Part shown: positions 7,163-13,268 of the stretch, piece by piece
Layout: each line of letters opens with the position of its first letter
How positions within the stretch are numbered: the stretch's first letter is position 1
Assembly (NCBI GenBank): GCA_964493015.1
Contig: CAZBLU010000040.1
Span: 1-13,268 of the forward strand
Length of the DNA stretch: 13,268 bases
Direction: 5' to 3'
DNA from: Caldimicrobium sp964493015
Lineage (GTDB): Bacteria > Desulfobacterota > Thermodesulfobacteria > Thermodesulfobacteriales > Thermodesulfobacteriaceae
Notes under the pieces: model-generated
Database searches by the model: none
The model's input: the letters and a program-made list of their open reading frames with translations, nothing else
What the model was told of the DNA's origin: nothing
Made by a program: the position numbers and the translations under genes

Positions 7163-8597
7163 AATTCTCCATCACATAAGTAATAGCCTCATCTTTGGTC
7201 TTGATCTCTCCGCTTAAGGTCTTTAATTCTATTTCTTCAAGAATTTTTTTAAAGAGGGGAGAGGGGCTAAAACCAAGGGAGATAAGGTCTTTTCCTGTGA
7301 GGAGACGCTCCCTTTTTTCCACCCTCTCAAGCTCCTTTTGGAAGGAGATTAGCTCTTTAAAAAAGGCATTTAGTTTTTCTTCGTAATCAGGCTCCTTATC
7401 TGGACCCTTAGAGGCTAAGGAATCTGCTAAGGCTACAAGCCAGAGTTCATAGATATTGGGTTGATCCTTGATGAGGTTTCTCTTGGCCCTTAGGGAAAGT
7501 TTGCCCTCCTCCCACTCCCTAAGGAGATGGCAGGGTCTCATGTGATTTAGAATGAGCCGCTTAACCCTCTCAATAATCTCCCCTTTAAAGCGAAGGGCCT
7601 TTGCCCTCTTTTCCCAGAGCTCAGCCCCAACCTTTTCATGGCCATAAAAGGTAATTCTCTCCTCTGTTTCCCCATAGGTGTAGCCCTTTCCTAAGTCGTG
7701 GAAAAAACTTCCAAGTTTTACTGCAAGGATAAAATCTTCCTCTTTCAGGAAATGAGGCTCTTCTTCAAGGGATAAATGCTTGCCTGGATTTATCAAGAGG
7801 ATGTCAGCCTGCCTTAGGGCTTCAAGCCCGTGTTTAAAGACATCTAAGTGGTGGAATGAGGGCTGGGGAAGGCCTATACAAGGGGTAATCTCAGGAAAGA
7901 GAATTTCTAAAACACCATCTTTCTGCATCTCAGCAAAACTAAAGCCTGACTGAGGGGTAAGTAGGATATATTTAAGCTCCATAGAGATCCTTTCAGGAGC
8001 AACTTGCCTTAAGCCCTCACGGTGTTTTCTAAATATAGCCCTTGTCTCTGAGGTAAGGCTGCCATAGCCTTGGGCCAAAAAGCGATAACCCCTTAAGATG
8101 CGCAAAGGATCATCCTTAATATTCTTCTCCCCTAAGGCCCTAATAAGTCCCTCCCTAAGGTCTTTTTCCCCTCCAAAGGGGTCATAAAGCCTAAAGGGGC
8201 CTTCAAAAAGGGCCTTCAGGGGAATGGCTATGGCATTGAAGGTAAAGTCTCGCTCTCTTAAGTCCTCCTTTATATCTTCCCCTCTATAGAGGGTTAGATC
8301 AAGAGTAAAAGCACCTTTAGAAAGTCTAAAGATACCAAATTCAGGGGAGAGGGGAACTGAAGTATAGTTGAGGGCCTTGGCTAAAAAGGTCTGCAAGGCT
8401 TCAGGGTCATACTTTACAGCTATGTCTAAATCGTGAATGGGTTTTCCTAACAGGAAATCCCGCACAGCCCCTCCCACAAGAAAGAGGTCCTCTCTTTGAG
8501 AAAACTTTCTCAAAACAGAGAGAAGTAGTTCCTTTTCGGGAAAGGCAAGAAAAGCAAGAAAACGCTCTCTATCCTTTTCAGTTAGTTCCTTCCACAA
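7122..8597 (-). CDS. cca: tRNA nucleotidyltransferase (CCA- or A-adding) with HD domain
   Basis: This class II nucleotidyltransferase builds or repairs the 3' CCA end of tRNAs. The 491 residues contain the GGAVRD motif (42-47), the metal-binding DLD (56-58) with third Asp100 in TLDLT, the RERDFTFNA motif (115-122) and the DDPLRILRGYRF nucleotide-selection region (162-173). A C-terminal HD phosphohydrolase domain follows, with HDLGK at 300-304 and further His at 256 and 320, often linked to 2',3'-cyclic phosphatase or phosphodiesterase activity. The start is an unusual TTG at 8597, supported by a strong GGGAGG (8605-8610) 7 nt upstream. Some thermophiles divide CC- and A-adding between two enzymes, so this could be only one half of the pair; the sequence alone does not decide. 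It follows thiD by 38 nt. Confidence 0.93.
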   Translation of the reverse strand: MWKELTEKDRERFLAFLAFPEKELLLSVLRKFSQREDLFLVGGAVRDFLLGKPIHDLDIAVKYDPEALQTFLAKALNYTSVPLSPEFGIFRLSKGAFTLDLTLYRGEDIKEDLRERDFTFNAIAIPLKALFEGPFRLYDPFGGEKDLREGLIRALGEKNIKDDPLRILRGYRFLAQGYGSLTSETRAIFRKHREGLRQVAPERISMELKYILLTPQSGFSFAEMQKDGVLEILFPEITPCIGLPQPSFHHLDVFKHGLEALRQADILLINPGKHLSLEEEPHFLKEEDFILAVKLGSFFHDLGKGYTYGETEERITFYGHEKVGAELWEKRAKALRFKGEIIERVKRLILNHMRPCHLLREWEEGKLSLRAKRNLIKDQPNIYELWLVALADSLASKGPDKEPDYEEKLNAFFKELISFQKELERVEKRERLLTGKDLISLGFSPSPLFKKILEEIELKTLSGEIKTKDEAITYVMENYGAGFRGTEEKTT

Positions 8598-8604
8598 AGG
8601 GCTT

Positions 8605-8610
8605 CCTCCC
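8605..8610 (-). promoter_or_regulatory. Ribosome binding site fixing the TTG start of cca
   Basis: GGGAGG on the minus strand lies 7 nt before TTG 8597. It is the strongest Shine-Dalgarno in the five-gene run, and it justifies the non-ATG start because no ATG or GTG lies in frame nearby. Confidence 0.7.
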
Positions 8611-8635
8611 TTAAAATGGGAATTCTAAAATTTTT

Positions 8636-9418
8636 TTAAAGGATTAATTGTAATCCACTTGAGGCCTTAAGAGAAGCCCCTTTTTTGAGAAGAAGGCTTA
8701 GTTTTTGAATAGCCCTTTGCATGGCCTTTTCTGGGGAATTACCTAAAAGCAAATATCCAAGAATGAGAGAGGATAGGGCACAGCCTGTGCCATGAAACTC
8801 AAGTGGTAGCTCCCTTACAGAATAGATTTTCGGCCTTTCTCCCAAGAAGTAATTATAGATTCTGCCCCTTCTGCGATAACCCGTAATAATAGGATATTTA
8901 ACTCCATAAGCCTTTAGTCTTAAGCAGGCCTTATGCAGGTCTTCAGGAAATTTTTCTATCTTTAGCTCTGTGAGCACTTGAGCCTCAGCAATATTGGGAG
9001 TTAGGATATCTACTAAAGGAAAGAGATCTTCCTTTAAAAACTCAAGGAATTCTTCTCCCCTATAGAGGTCTTTTTTCAGAGTTGCTTTGAGCACAGGATC
9101 AAGGACTATCCACTTAATTTGATCTCTAAATTTTTTGAGGTAATGAGCTATAAGGCTAAAGATTTCGGGACAACCTATCATACCAATCTTTACACCTGTA
9201 AGGGGCATATCCTCTAAGGTAAGCTTTAGCATTCTCTCGAAGTGCTTCTTTTCTACAGTAACCCAATCTTCAAAGGTCTTAGTGGTCTGGAAGGTGAGGG
9301 TAGTAGGTATGCCAGCACTTTTTATGCCAAGGAGGGTAAGCATCTTGATATCAAGAAGAAGACCAGCCCCCCCAGAAGGATCAAGCCCAGCAAGCACTAA
9401 AGCTCTATGGCTCACCAT
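8636..9418 (-). CDS. thiD: Hydroxymethylpyrimidine/phosphomethylpyrimidine kinase
   Basis: ThiD phosphorylates HMP and HMP-phosphate to give the pyrimidine pyrophosphate used in thiamine synthesis. The 260 residues are a full-length ribokinase-fold protein: GLDPSGGAG (11-19) at the N-terminus, TPN in the middle, and the C-terminal anion-hole motif HGTGC at 209-213, whose Cys213 is typical of ThiD. No other thiamine gene is adjacent, so it appears detached from the rest of the pathway. Start ATG 9418 has no Shine-Dalgarno; instead a promoter lies so close that the predicted mRNA begins at the ATG. It is the first gene of the thiD-cca-trmN6-uvrB-rsmB run. A dual pyridoxal-kinase role, known for some ThiD relatives, cannot be excluded. 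Confidence 0.94.
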   Translation of the reverse strand: MVSHRALVLAGLDPSGGAGLLLDIKMLTLLGIKSAGIPTTLTFQTTKTFEDWVTVEKKHFERMLKLTLEDMPLTGVKIGMIGCPEIFSLIAHYLKKFRDQIKWIVLDPVLKATLKKDLYRGEEFLEFLKEDLFPLVDILTPNIAEAQVLTELKIEKFPEDLHKACLRLKAYGVKYPIITGYRRRGRIYNYFLGERPKIYSVRELPLEFHGTGCALSSLILGYLLLGNSPEKAMQRAIQKLSLLLKKGASLKASSGLQLIL

Positions 9419-9424
9419 GCTAAT

Positions 9425-9453
9425 TTTATAGTGGTAAAATTATAGCTTGTCAA
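9425..9453 (-). promoter_or_regulatory. Near-consensus promoter giving a leaderless thiD mRNA
   Basis: On the minus strand, TTGACA (9448-9453, perfect) is followed after exactly 17 nt by TATAAA (9425-9430, five of six bases). Counting from the -10 box, the predicted +1 is base 9418, which is the A of the thiD ATG. There is therefore no room for a ribosome binding site, and none is present. This promoter is the only convincing one for the whole five-gene run. Confidence 0.75.
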
Positions 9454-9517
9454 GTATCACCTTGAGCATTATGATAGGTCTAAGGAGCACGAACAATAAA
9501 GCAAGAGGAATTATTAG

Positions 9518-9751
9518 CGAAAATATCTCATAGGTTCCAGGGCCAAGGGAAGGGCTAAGTCCTATTCAGATTTTGATGTAGTAGTCATCCCAGGTGAGGA
9601 GATTAGGAGAAGCACTTGGTTGAGAATAAAAGAACACTTGGAAGAAAGTCTATTTCCCTATTCGGTTGACTTACTCCTTTGGAACAACCTTGACCCCCAA
9701 TTTCAGAAAATTGTCTTAGAAACAGGGAGGTGCCTTTATGAGAAAGAGTGA
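9518..9751 (+). pseudogene. Remnant of an MNT-type minimal nucleotidyltransferase gene
   Basis: A 77-codon open frame begins directly after a stop codon (TAG 9515-9517), has no usable start before its conserved core, and ends at TGA 9749-9751. It translates to a recognisable MNT domain: YLIGSRAKG (the family's GSRARG motif), then SDFDVVV with two metal-binding Asp, VDLLLW with the third acidic residue, and an end of the LETGRCLYEKE type seen in this family. Such proteins are often paired with HEPN proteins, in some cases as antitoxins that AMPylate the partner. The N-terminal segment is lost or frameshifted: one extra A in the AAAA run at 9520-9523 would join it to a frame starting at ATG 9471. 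The downstream partner is also broken, which supports genuine decay over a sequencing slip. Confidence 0.75.
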
Positions 9752-9824
9752 GGTTTATTATAGTTTATAGCGATTAAAGAGGGCTATTGAGACCCTTGAG
9801 ATAGGAGTAAAGGAAGCTAAATAG
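9738..9824 (+). pseudogene. Remnant of the N-terminus of a HEPN/HI0074-like partner gene
   Basis: An ATG at 9738 overlaps the end of the MNT remnant by 14 nt, the usual arrangement of MNT-HEPN pairs. The reading starts MRKSEVYYSL, meets TAG at 9768-9770, continues in the same frame as RLKRAIETLEIGVKEAK and meets a second TAG at 9822-9824. The pattern resembles the first helix of the HI0074 family (nucleotidyltransferase substrate-binding, HEPN fold). The remaining roughly 100 residues expected of such a protein, including the conserved FEFTFE-type region, are absent. With two in-frame stops and a deletion of the body, no functional product is likely. The family assignment rests on a short segment and on the neighbouring MNT core. 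Confidence 0.55.
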
Positions 9825-9901
9825 TAAAGCTTGAGGAGAAAATTTAAGATTTTAATTTAAAAGGATCTAAAAGAGGGAAGTGTAGTTTTTATGAGATAAA
9901 G
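9825..9901. other. Intergenic stretch without recognisable features
   Basis: Between the HEPN remnant and the terminator hairpin the sequence is A-rich and frames are closed by multiple stops. I see no promoter, repeat or RNA structure in it; it is probably what is left after deletion of the HEPN gene body. Confidence 0.4.
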
Positions 9902-9930
9902 AGGGTAGGGGGCTTAGCCCCCTTAACCCT
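9902..9930 (-). terminator. Rho-independent terminator of the porin gene
   Basis: A GC-rich hairpin lies 10 nt past the porin stop. The core stem is AGGGGGC/GCCCCCT with a 3-nt loop (9907-9923), extended by an outer AGGGT/ACCCT pair (9902-9906 with 9926-9930) across a small bulge. Reading in the porin direction, the hairpin runs into CTCTTTATCT, a moderate U-rich tract. On the opposite strand the following bases are less U-rich, so the porin direction is favoured. Confidence 0.7.
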
Positions 9931-9940
9931 AATTTAAGCC

Positions 9941-11704
9941 TTAGAAGAAGAGCTCAAGAGAGCCGTAGAGGTTCCACATCTTATCAATGGGCACATACAT
10001 GGTCATGGCCTTTTGCATAAGGCCCATAGCAGCCATTGGATCGGATCCCATTAATTGATTTGCCTGTTTCACCCATTTCTCAATATCACTAATCTTTCTT
10101 GGGGTTTCAAGCCAGTTTGCTGAGCCATAGTAATTGAACCAATAGTGTTGAAAACCTACTCTTAAGAGAGCTCTTCCGTTCTTGGTGAGTTTCTGGCCAA
10201 CGGGGAGGTCCTGCTGCCAATAAATCTCAGCCACATGCCCACGGGTGGAAAGTTTGTTCATGTAAGGATCGTCACTTCCCACATGGAAGGGCATCCACCA
10301 CTTGGAACCATAGTTATACTCTAAGCCAAGCTTTGCCCCACAGACCTGAGGAATGGGGAAGCGTATACCCGCATATACGGCATAACCCGTGCGAGTTGAT
10401 TTTTTGACTTGAGTGGGATCCATGGACATGCCATTAAGTAAGGTATAGTACATAGTCAAAGGGATAGTATTAGATCCATTGCTTAAATACATACCAAAGG
10501 GCATTTCACCTATTGCTCTTGGTTCGGCAATACTCATGCCAAGAGAGACAAAGTAGTCTGTATCCTGTAAGCCAAAGAAATTAACCTTTTTGTGCGTCCA
10601 GGTAAGCCCAATTTCATAGATATCACCAAGATTAGTCCTTGGCTTCATGCTGGCTGGCATATACATGCCAAAGGCAGGATTGAACATGTAAAGTTCTCCA
10701 CTTGGGAAGTCAAATATATCTTGCGCCTTAAAAGCTTGGAAGTTGAGGAACTTATTACCCTCGTCATAAATATCCCAGTTTATACCATAAAATTCTACAT
10801 CGTCTTTGGCTCTATCAATGGGCATCTTAAAGCCTGATTCAAAACCCCTTCCATAGCAGAACCTAATTCTTCCCCAGCCATAGTCATAACCAATAGTTGC
10901 TCCGTCAAAGGGCACATCAATGTTTATAGCAGTAGGAGTAGCATCACGTCTTTCAACCCCTTCCCTTATTTCTTGAGGCACACCATGGGTAGTTGGCCTT
11001 CTACCAAAGGAGATCCAGATAGGTTTGCCAAAGAGCTCATTAATATTAAAATAGGCCCTGTCCACATAAAGCCTTGAGTCATCAGCCTTGACACCATAGG
11101 TAAAATTATTCTTCATGGGGAAGAAAAGATGGGGCCCAAAATAATCATCTCCCATTCCCCAAGCCTTATTATAGGCAAGACGCACTTTGGCAATAGTATT
11201 CTCCGTAGGCTTTACCGAAAGGTCAAGCCTTAAACGATTAGTCCAGAGGGAATCATTCTCTTCTTTGTGGGGTTTCGTCTTACTGACAAATGGACCGAAT
11301 ATTTGATTTACTTGACCTGTCCTGTTTTGATTAAACATATCATAAAGATCATATCCCCACATTTGGTTATAGAACTGAACCATTCCAGGCATCATCCCCA
11401 ACATAAAGGCGTTTCTCTTTACTGTGGCCCTGGTAGAATCAATCCTTGTCCTAATATCACCGCCGATCTTGATGTTCCCAAGGTTCTCTTTAAGGGATTT
11501 TGCCGTCTTTTCTACAGCAGAAACCTTCTCTTCCTGGCTAACCTGTTTTTGCTTTATCTCCTGAAGCTGAGCCTTTAGGGCCTCAAGTTCCTTAGAAAGC
11601 GCTTCGATTTTCTGAAGCAATTCCTCCTGAGTAGCTCCATAGATAGGCCCAGCAAGGAACCCTAAAAGGGCTGTGCTAAATAGAAAAATTTTCCCCTTCT
11701 TCAT
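9941..11704 (-). CDS. Outer-membrane porin with coiled-coil N-terminus (DUF3373-like)
   Basis: The 587-residue precursor begins with a signal peptide (1-24, KK then a hydrophobic core, likely cleavage after YGA). A Lys/Glu/Gln heptad-type coiled coil follows (about 26-75), the part that in such porins reaches toward the cell wall. The rest is beta-barrel-like: alternating aromatic strands, many Tyr, Trp and Gly, Asn/Asp-rich turns, and a C-terminal strand ending in Phe-Phe as expected for BAM-assembled barrels. It resembles the DUF3373 family of thermophilic and sulfur-metabolising bacteria; the transported substrate is unknown. Several stretches are unusually rich in Met, near residues 98-112 and in the last 60 residues. 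Start ATG 11704 has an excellent AGGAGGT 6 nt upstream. The gene stands alone with its own promoter and terminator, which fits an abundant envelope protein. Confidence 0.88.
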   Translation of the reverse strand: MKKGKIFLFSTALLGFLAGPIYGATQEELLQKIEALSKELEALKAQLQEIKQKQVSQEEKVSAVEKTAKSLKENLGNIKIGGDIRTRIDSTRATVKRNAFMLGMMPGMVQFYNQMWGYDLYDMFNQNRTGQVNQIFGPFVSKTKPHKEENDSLWTNRLRLDLSVKPTENTIAKVRLAYNKAWGMGDDYFGPHLFFPMKNNFTYGVKADDSRLYVDRAYFNINELFGKPIWISFGRRPTTHGVPQEIREGVERRDATPTAINIDVPFDGATIGYDYGWGRIRFCYGRGFESGFKMPIDRAKDDVEFYGINWDIYDEGNKFLNFQAFKAQDIFDFPSGELYMFNPAFGMYMPASMKPRTNLGDIYEIGLTWTHKKVNFFGLQDTDYFVSLGMSIAEPRAIGEMPFGMYLSNGSNTIPLTMYYTLLNGMSMDPTQVKKSTRTGYAVYAGIRFPIPQVCGAKLGLEYNYGSKWWMPFHVGSDDPYMNKLSTRGHVAEIYWQQDLPVGQKLTKNGRALLRVGFQHYWFNYYGSANWLETPRKISDIEKWVKQANQLMGSDPMAAMGLMQKAMTMYVPIDKMWNLYGSLELFF

Positions 11705-11710
11705 AAAATC

Positions 11711-11717
11711 ACCTCCT
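11711..11717 (-). promoter_or_regulatory. Strong ribosome binding site of the porin gene
   Basis: AGGAGGT on the minus strand, 6 nt before ATG 11704, is the best Shine-Dalgarno in the window and suggests high translation. Confidence 0.8.
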
Positions 11718-11738
11718 AAAAAGAGAAATTAAATACTT

Positions 11739-11750
11739 ACTAAACTTAGT
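11739..11750. promoter_or_regulatory. Operator-like palindrome over the porin transcription start
   Basis: ACTAA-AC-TTAGT is a perfect 5+5 inverted repeat with a 2-nt centre. It covers the predicted transcription start of the porin promoter (about 11747). A related half-site TTTACTAAAT lies at 11756-11765, across the -10 box. The position suits a repressor site, but AT-rich palindromes of this size also arise by chance. Confidence 0.35.
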
Positions 11751-11753
11751 GAA

Positions 11754-11781
11754 AATTTACTAAATTATCCAATTATGTCAA
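11754..11781 (-). promoter_or_regulatory. Promoter of the porin gene
   Basis: On the minus strand, TTGACA (11776-11781, perfect) and TAAATT (11754-11759, four of six bases) are separated by 16 nt. The predicted start near 11747 leaves a 43-nt leader that contains the AGGAGGT site. Confidence 0.65.
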
Positions 11782-11917
11782 CCCTCAAAAGGGAAAAATA
11801 AGCATAGAATACTATGATAAGGTATATTTTTTTAAATTTATATTCTTCTTTAGCCAAAAATTTTAAATTTTTCTTAAAAAATTTTTAACCTTTAACCCGT
11901 TTCGAGGGTGCTAAGCC
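11782..11917. other. AT-rich intergenic region between trpD and porin with self-complementary tracts
   Basis: No gene is visible. Two perfect A/T palindromes occur close together: 11856-11872 (8+8 bases around one T) and 11874-11888 (7+7 around one base). Between them and the trpD stop is a small ACCC/GGGT hairpin (11895-11898 with 11906-11909, 7-nt loop). On the minus strand this could act as a weak trpD terminator, since it is followed by TTAAAGG and then an A5T6 tract, but the stem is only 4 bp. It is a possible end of the trpD transcript, not a firm one. Confidence 0.35.
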
Positions 11918-12955
11918 CTAATTCTTCAAATTCCTGTAATAGGAGCTAATTTCCTTTAGTCTCTCTAAGGCCCTTTTTTCCTCTAAGATAGCTTTTGCCC
12001 TCTTGAAGGCACCTTTGAAATCAAGGCTCTTTCCGCATATATAGAGCACCCCGGCAAGGTTTAGAAGAAACATATCCCTAATAGGTCCTTCTAAAGACCC
12101 CTCAAAGAGCTTATAGAGGGTCTTCAAACTCTCCTCTAAGCTTGTCACTTTTAGCTCGTTTTCCTCTGTGCACCTCTCAAGGCCAAGATCTTCGGGATCA
12201 ATATAATAGGTAGTTATTCTCCCATCTCGCAGTTCTGAAACTTTAGTAGATCCTGTTATTGTGATTTCGTCATAGCCATCCTCTCCCCAGACAACCATAG
12301 CTCTTTTAACTCCCAGATCATCAAGCACATAGGCCATTTTTTCTGTTAGCCTAAAATCAAAGACCCCAAGAAGTTGATAATTTGGCTTGGCTGGATTTAA
12401 GAGGGGGCCAAGGAGATTAAAAATTGTTCTTCCAATCCTTTTGCGAATAGGGGCAACCTTGGCAAAGGCAGAATGATAGAGGGGGGCAAAGAGAAAGACA
12501 AATCTTGTCTTATATAAGGCCTCTTTCAAAAGCTCTTGAGGCAAATCCAAGGGAATACCTAAGGCCTCAATAAGATCAGCACTTCCGCACTTACTGGAAA
12601 CAGCTCTATTGCCATGCTTTACCACATAAATGTCTTCCTCTGCGGTGAGGGCTAAGGCAACAGCTGTAGAAAAATTAAAGGTATTCTTGGCATCTCCCCC
12701 TGTCCCACAGGTATCAACTAAAATAGCCTCTTGAGGGAGCCCATGCTCAAAGGGCCTCATAACTTCTCTGTAAGCCTTTACAGCACCTGCAATCTCTTCC
12801 CACGTCTCCCCTTTCTCCTTTAGAGCCTTTAAAAATGCCTCCACCTCACCCTCATCAAAGGGCTCAAGGGCAATCTTCTTAAAAAGCTCATAGGCTTCAT
12901 CTTTAGTTAAATTTTTACCTCCTTTAAACTTTTCTAAAGCCTCTCTAAAGTTCAT
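11918..12955 (-). CDS. trpD: Anthranilate phosphoribosyltransferase
   Basis: TrpD joins anthranilate to PRPP, the second committed step of tryptophan synthesis, in the cytosol. The 345 residues match the family. An N-terminal helical domain (1-70) is followed by the PRPP-binding DTCGTGGD (81-88) and NFSTA (94-98), the KHGNRAVSSKCGSAD segment (113-127), the anthranilate-channel region IGRTIFNLLGPLLNP (174-188) and the metal-binding DE pair (229-230). No key residue is missing, so it should be active. No other trp gene is adjacent in the window. GGGAG (12964-12968) lies 8 nt before ATG 12955, inside the upstream gene, whose TGA overlaps the ATG as ATGA; translational coupling is likely. Thymidine phosphorylase-type relatives are excluded by the motifs. 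Confidence 0.97.
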   Translation of the reverse strand: MNFREALEKFKGGKNLTKDEAYELFKKIALEPFDEGEVEAFLKALKEKGETWEEIAGAVKAYREVMRPFEHGLPQEAILVDTCGTGGDAKNTFNFSTAVALALTAEEDIYVVKHGNRAVSSKCGSADLIEALGIPLDLPQELLKEALYKTRFVFLFAPLYHSAFAKVAPIRKRIGRTIFNLLGPLLNPAKPNYQLLGVFDFRLTEKMAYVLDDLGVKRAMVVWGEDGYDEITITGSTKVSELRDGRITTYYIDPEDLGLERCTEENELKVTSLEESLKTLYKLFEGSLEGPIRDMFLLNLAGVLYICGKSLDFKGAFKRAKAILEEKRALERLKEISSYYRNLKN

Positions 12956-13268
12956 CGCCTATACTCCCACTCAAAATTTATAATATTTCTTGTCTCAGAA
13001 TCAAACTCTATCCCCACAAGATAGATTTCAGAAACCCTTCCCCTATATTTTTCCTCATAACCTTTCTTCTTTAGCTCCTCAAGGGCCTTTGCCTTATCCC
13101 CATCCATCACCTTAAACTCAATAATATACACCTTCTCATCTACCCTCACTACAAGGTCTATCCTTCCTCTGCTTGTATAGTCCTCGGCAACCAAATCAAG
13201 CCCTGTTCCAGCTAAAAAACTATACACCACACTGGCATAATACCCCTCATACTCACTTAGGTTGTTCT
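12952..13268 (-). CDS. C-terminal PD-(D/E)XK domain of an AAA-ATPase-like protein (partial)
   Basis: The frame is open through the right window edge, so only the last 104 residues are visible and the GTG near 13230 is not a true start. The visible part begins NNLSEYEGYYAS and continues through the nuclease-fold core: GRIDLVV with an acidic Asp and YIIEFKV with the Glu-x-Lys pair, forming the D...ExK catalytic arrangement. A Lys/Glu-rich helix and a final beta-strand (SEIYLVGIEFD) follow. This matches the C-terminal domain of the widespread DUF1703/AAA-ATPase-like family, whose N-terminal P-loop part would lie outside the window. The cellular role of that family is poorly established. The stop overlaps the trpD start by 4 nt (ATGA), an odd partner for a tryptophan gene. 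Confidence 0.85.
   Translation of the reverse strand, partial: NNLSEYEGYYASVVYSFLAGTGLDLVAEDYTSRGRIDLVVRVDEKVYIIEFKVMDGDKAKALEELKKKGYEEKYRGRVSEIYLVGIEFDSETRNIINFEWEYRR

Noticed and set aside
10592..10837. Plus-strand open frame of 81 codons inside the porin gene
   Set aside because: It is antisense to the barrel region and has no recognisable motif or start signal.
11267..11578. Plus-strand open frame of 103 codons inside the porin gene
   Set aside because: It is an antisense shadow of the porin coding sequence with no independent signals.

Overview
The window reads as chromosomal DNA from an AT-rich, thermophile-like Gram-negative bacterium. The proteins are rich in Lys, Glu, Ile and Leu, genes are tightly packed with Shine-Dalgarno sites inside upstream stop codons, and there is a signal-peptide/coiled-coil/beta-barrel porin plus a monofunctional peptidoglycan glycosyltransferase. 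The porin looks like the DUF3373 type, and the overall character recalls Thermodesulfobacteria-like sulfur metabolisers. That placement is an inference from style, not from a marker gene.

Left part (1-2366, plus strand): a possible 35-codon gene tail enters from the left edge (2-109). A very AT-rich stretch follows, then a radical SAM protein with a complete SPASM domain (318-1490), then an MtgA-type glycosyltransferase (start taken as 1542, end 2366). No precursor peptide for the radical SAM enzyme can be recognised in the visible sequence. A promoter-like TTGACA with AT-rich -10 candidates sits so close to the radical SAM ATG that its mRNA may be leaderless.

Middle part (2373-9453, minus strand): a dense run of five housekeeping genes, thiD, cca, trmN6-like, uvrB and rsmB, is read right to left with gaps of 7-38 nt or overlaps. 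It covers thiamine salvage/biosynthesis, tRNA 3'-end synthesis, tRNA base methylation, nucleotide excision repair and 16S rRNA methylation. A near-consensus promoter (TTGACA, 17 nt, TATAAA) places the predicted transcription start on the A of the thiD ATG, so the operon mRNA probably begins leaderless. Downstream lies an unrecognised 162-residue soluble protein with its own promoter (2373-2861).

9419-9940 has no intact gene. It holds the decayed remains of a two-gene MNT nucleotidyltransferase / HEPN (HI0074-like) module on the plus strand, then a GC-rich terminator hairpin.

Right part (9902-13268, minus strand): a monocistronic porin gene with clear promoter, operator-like palindrome, strong Shine-Dalgarno and terminator; a 213-nt AT-rich intergenic region; then trpD, which overlaps by 4 nt the end of a partial gene running off the right edge. 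That partial gene encodes the C-terminal PD-(D/E)XK domain typical of AAA-ATPase-like (DUF1703-type) proteins.

I see no tRNA, rRNA, CRISPR array, insertion sequence or phage gene. The items most worth following up are the orphan radical SAM/SPASM enzyme, the leaderless-type promoters and the dying MNT-HEPN pair.
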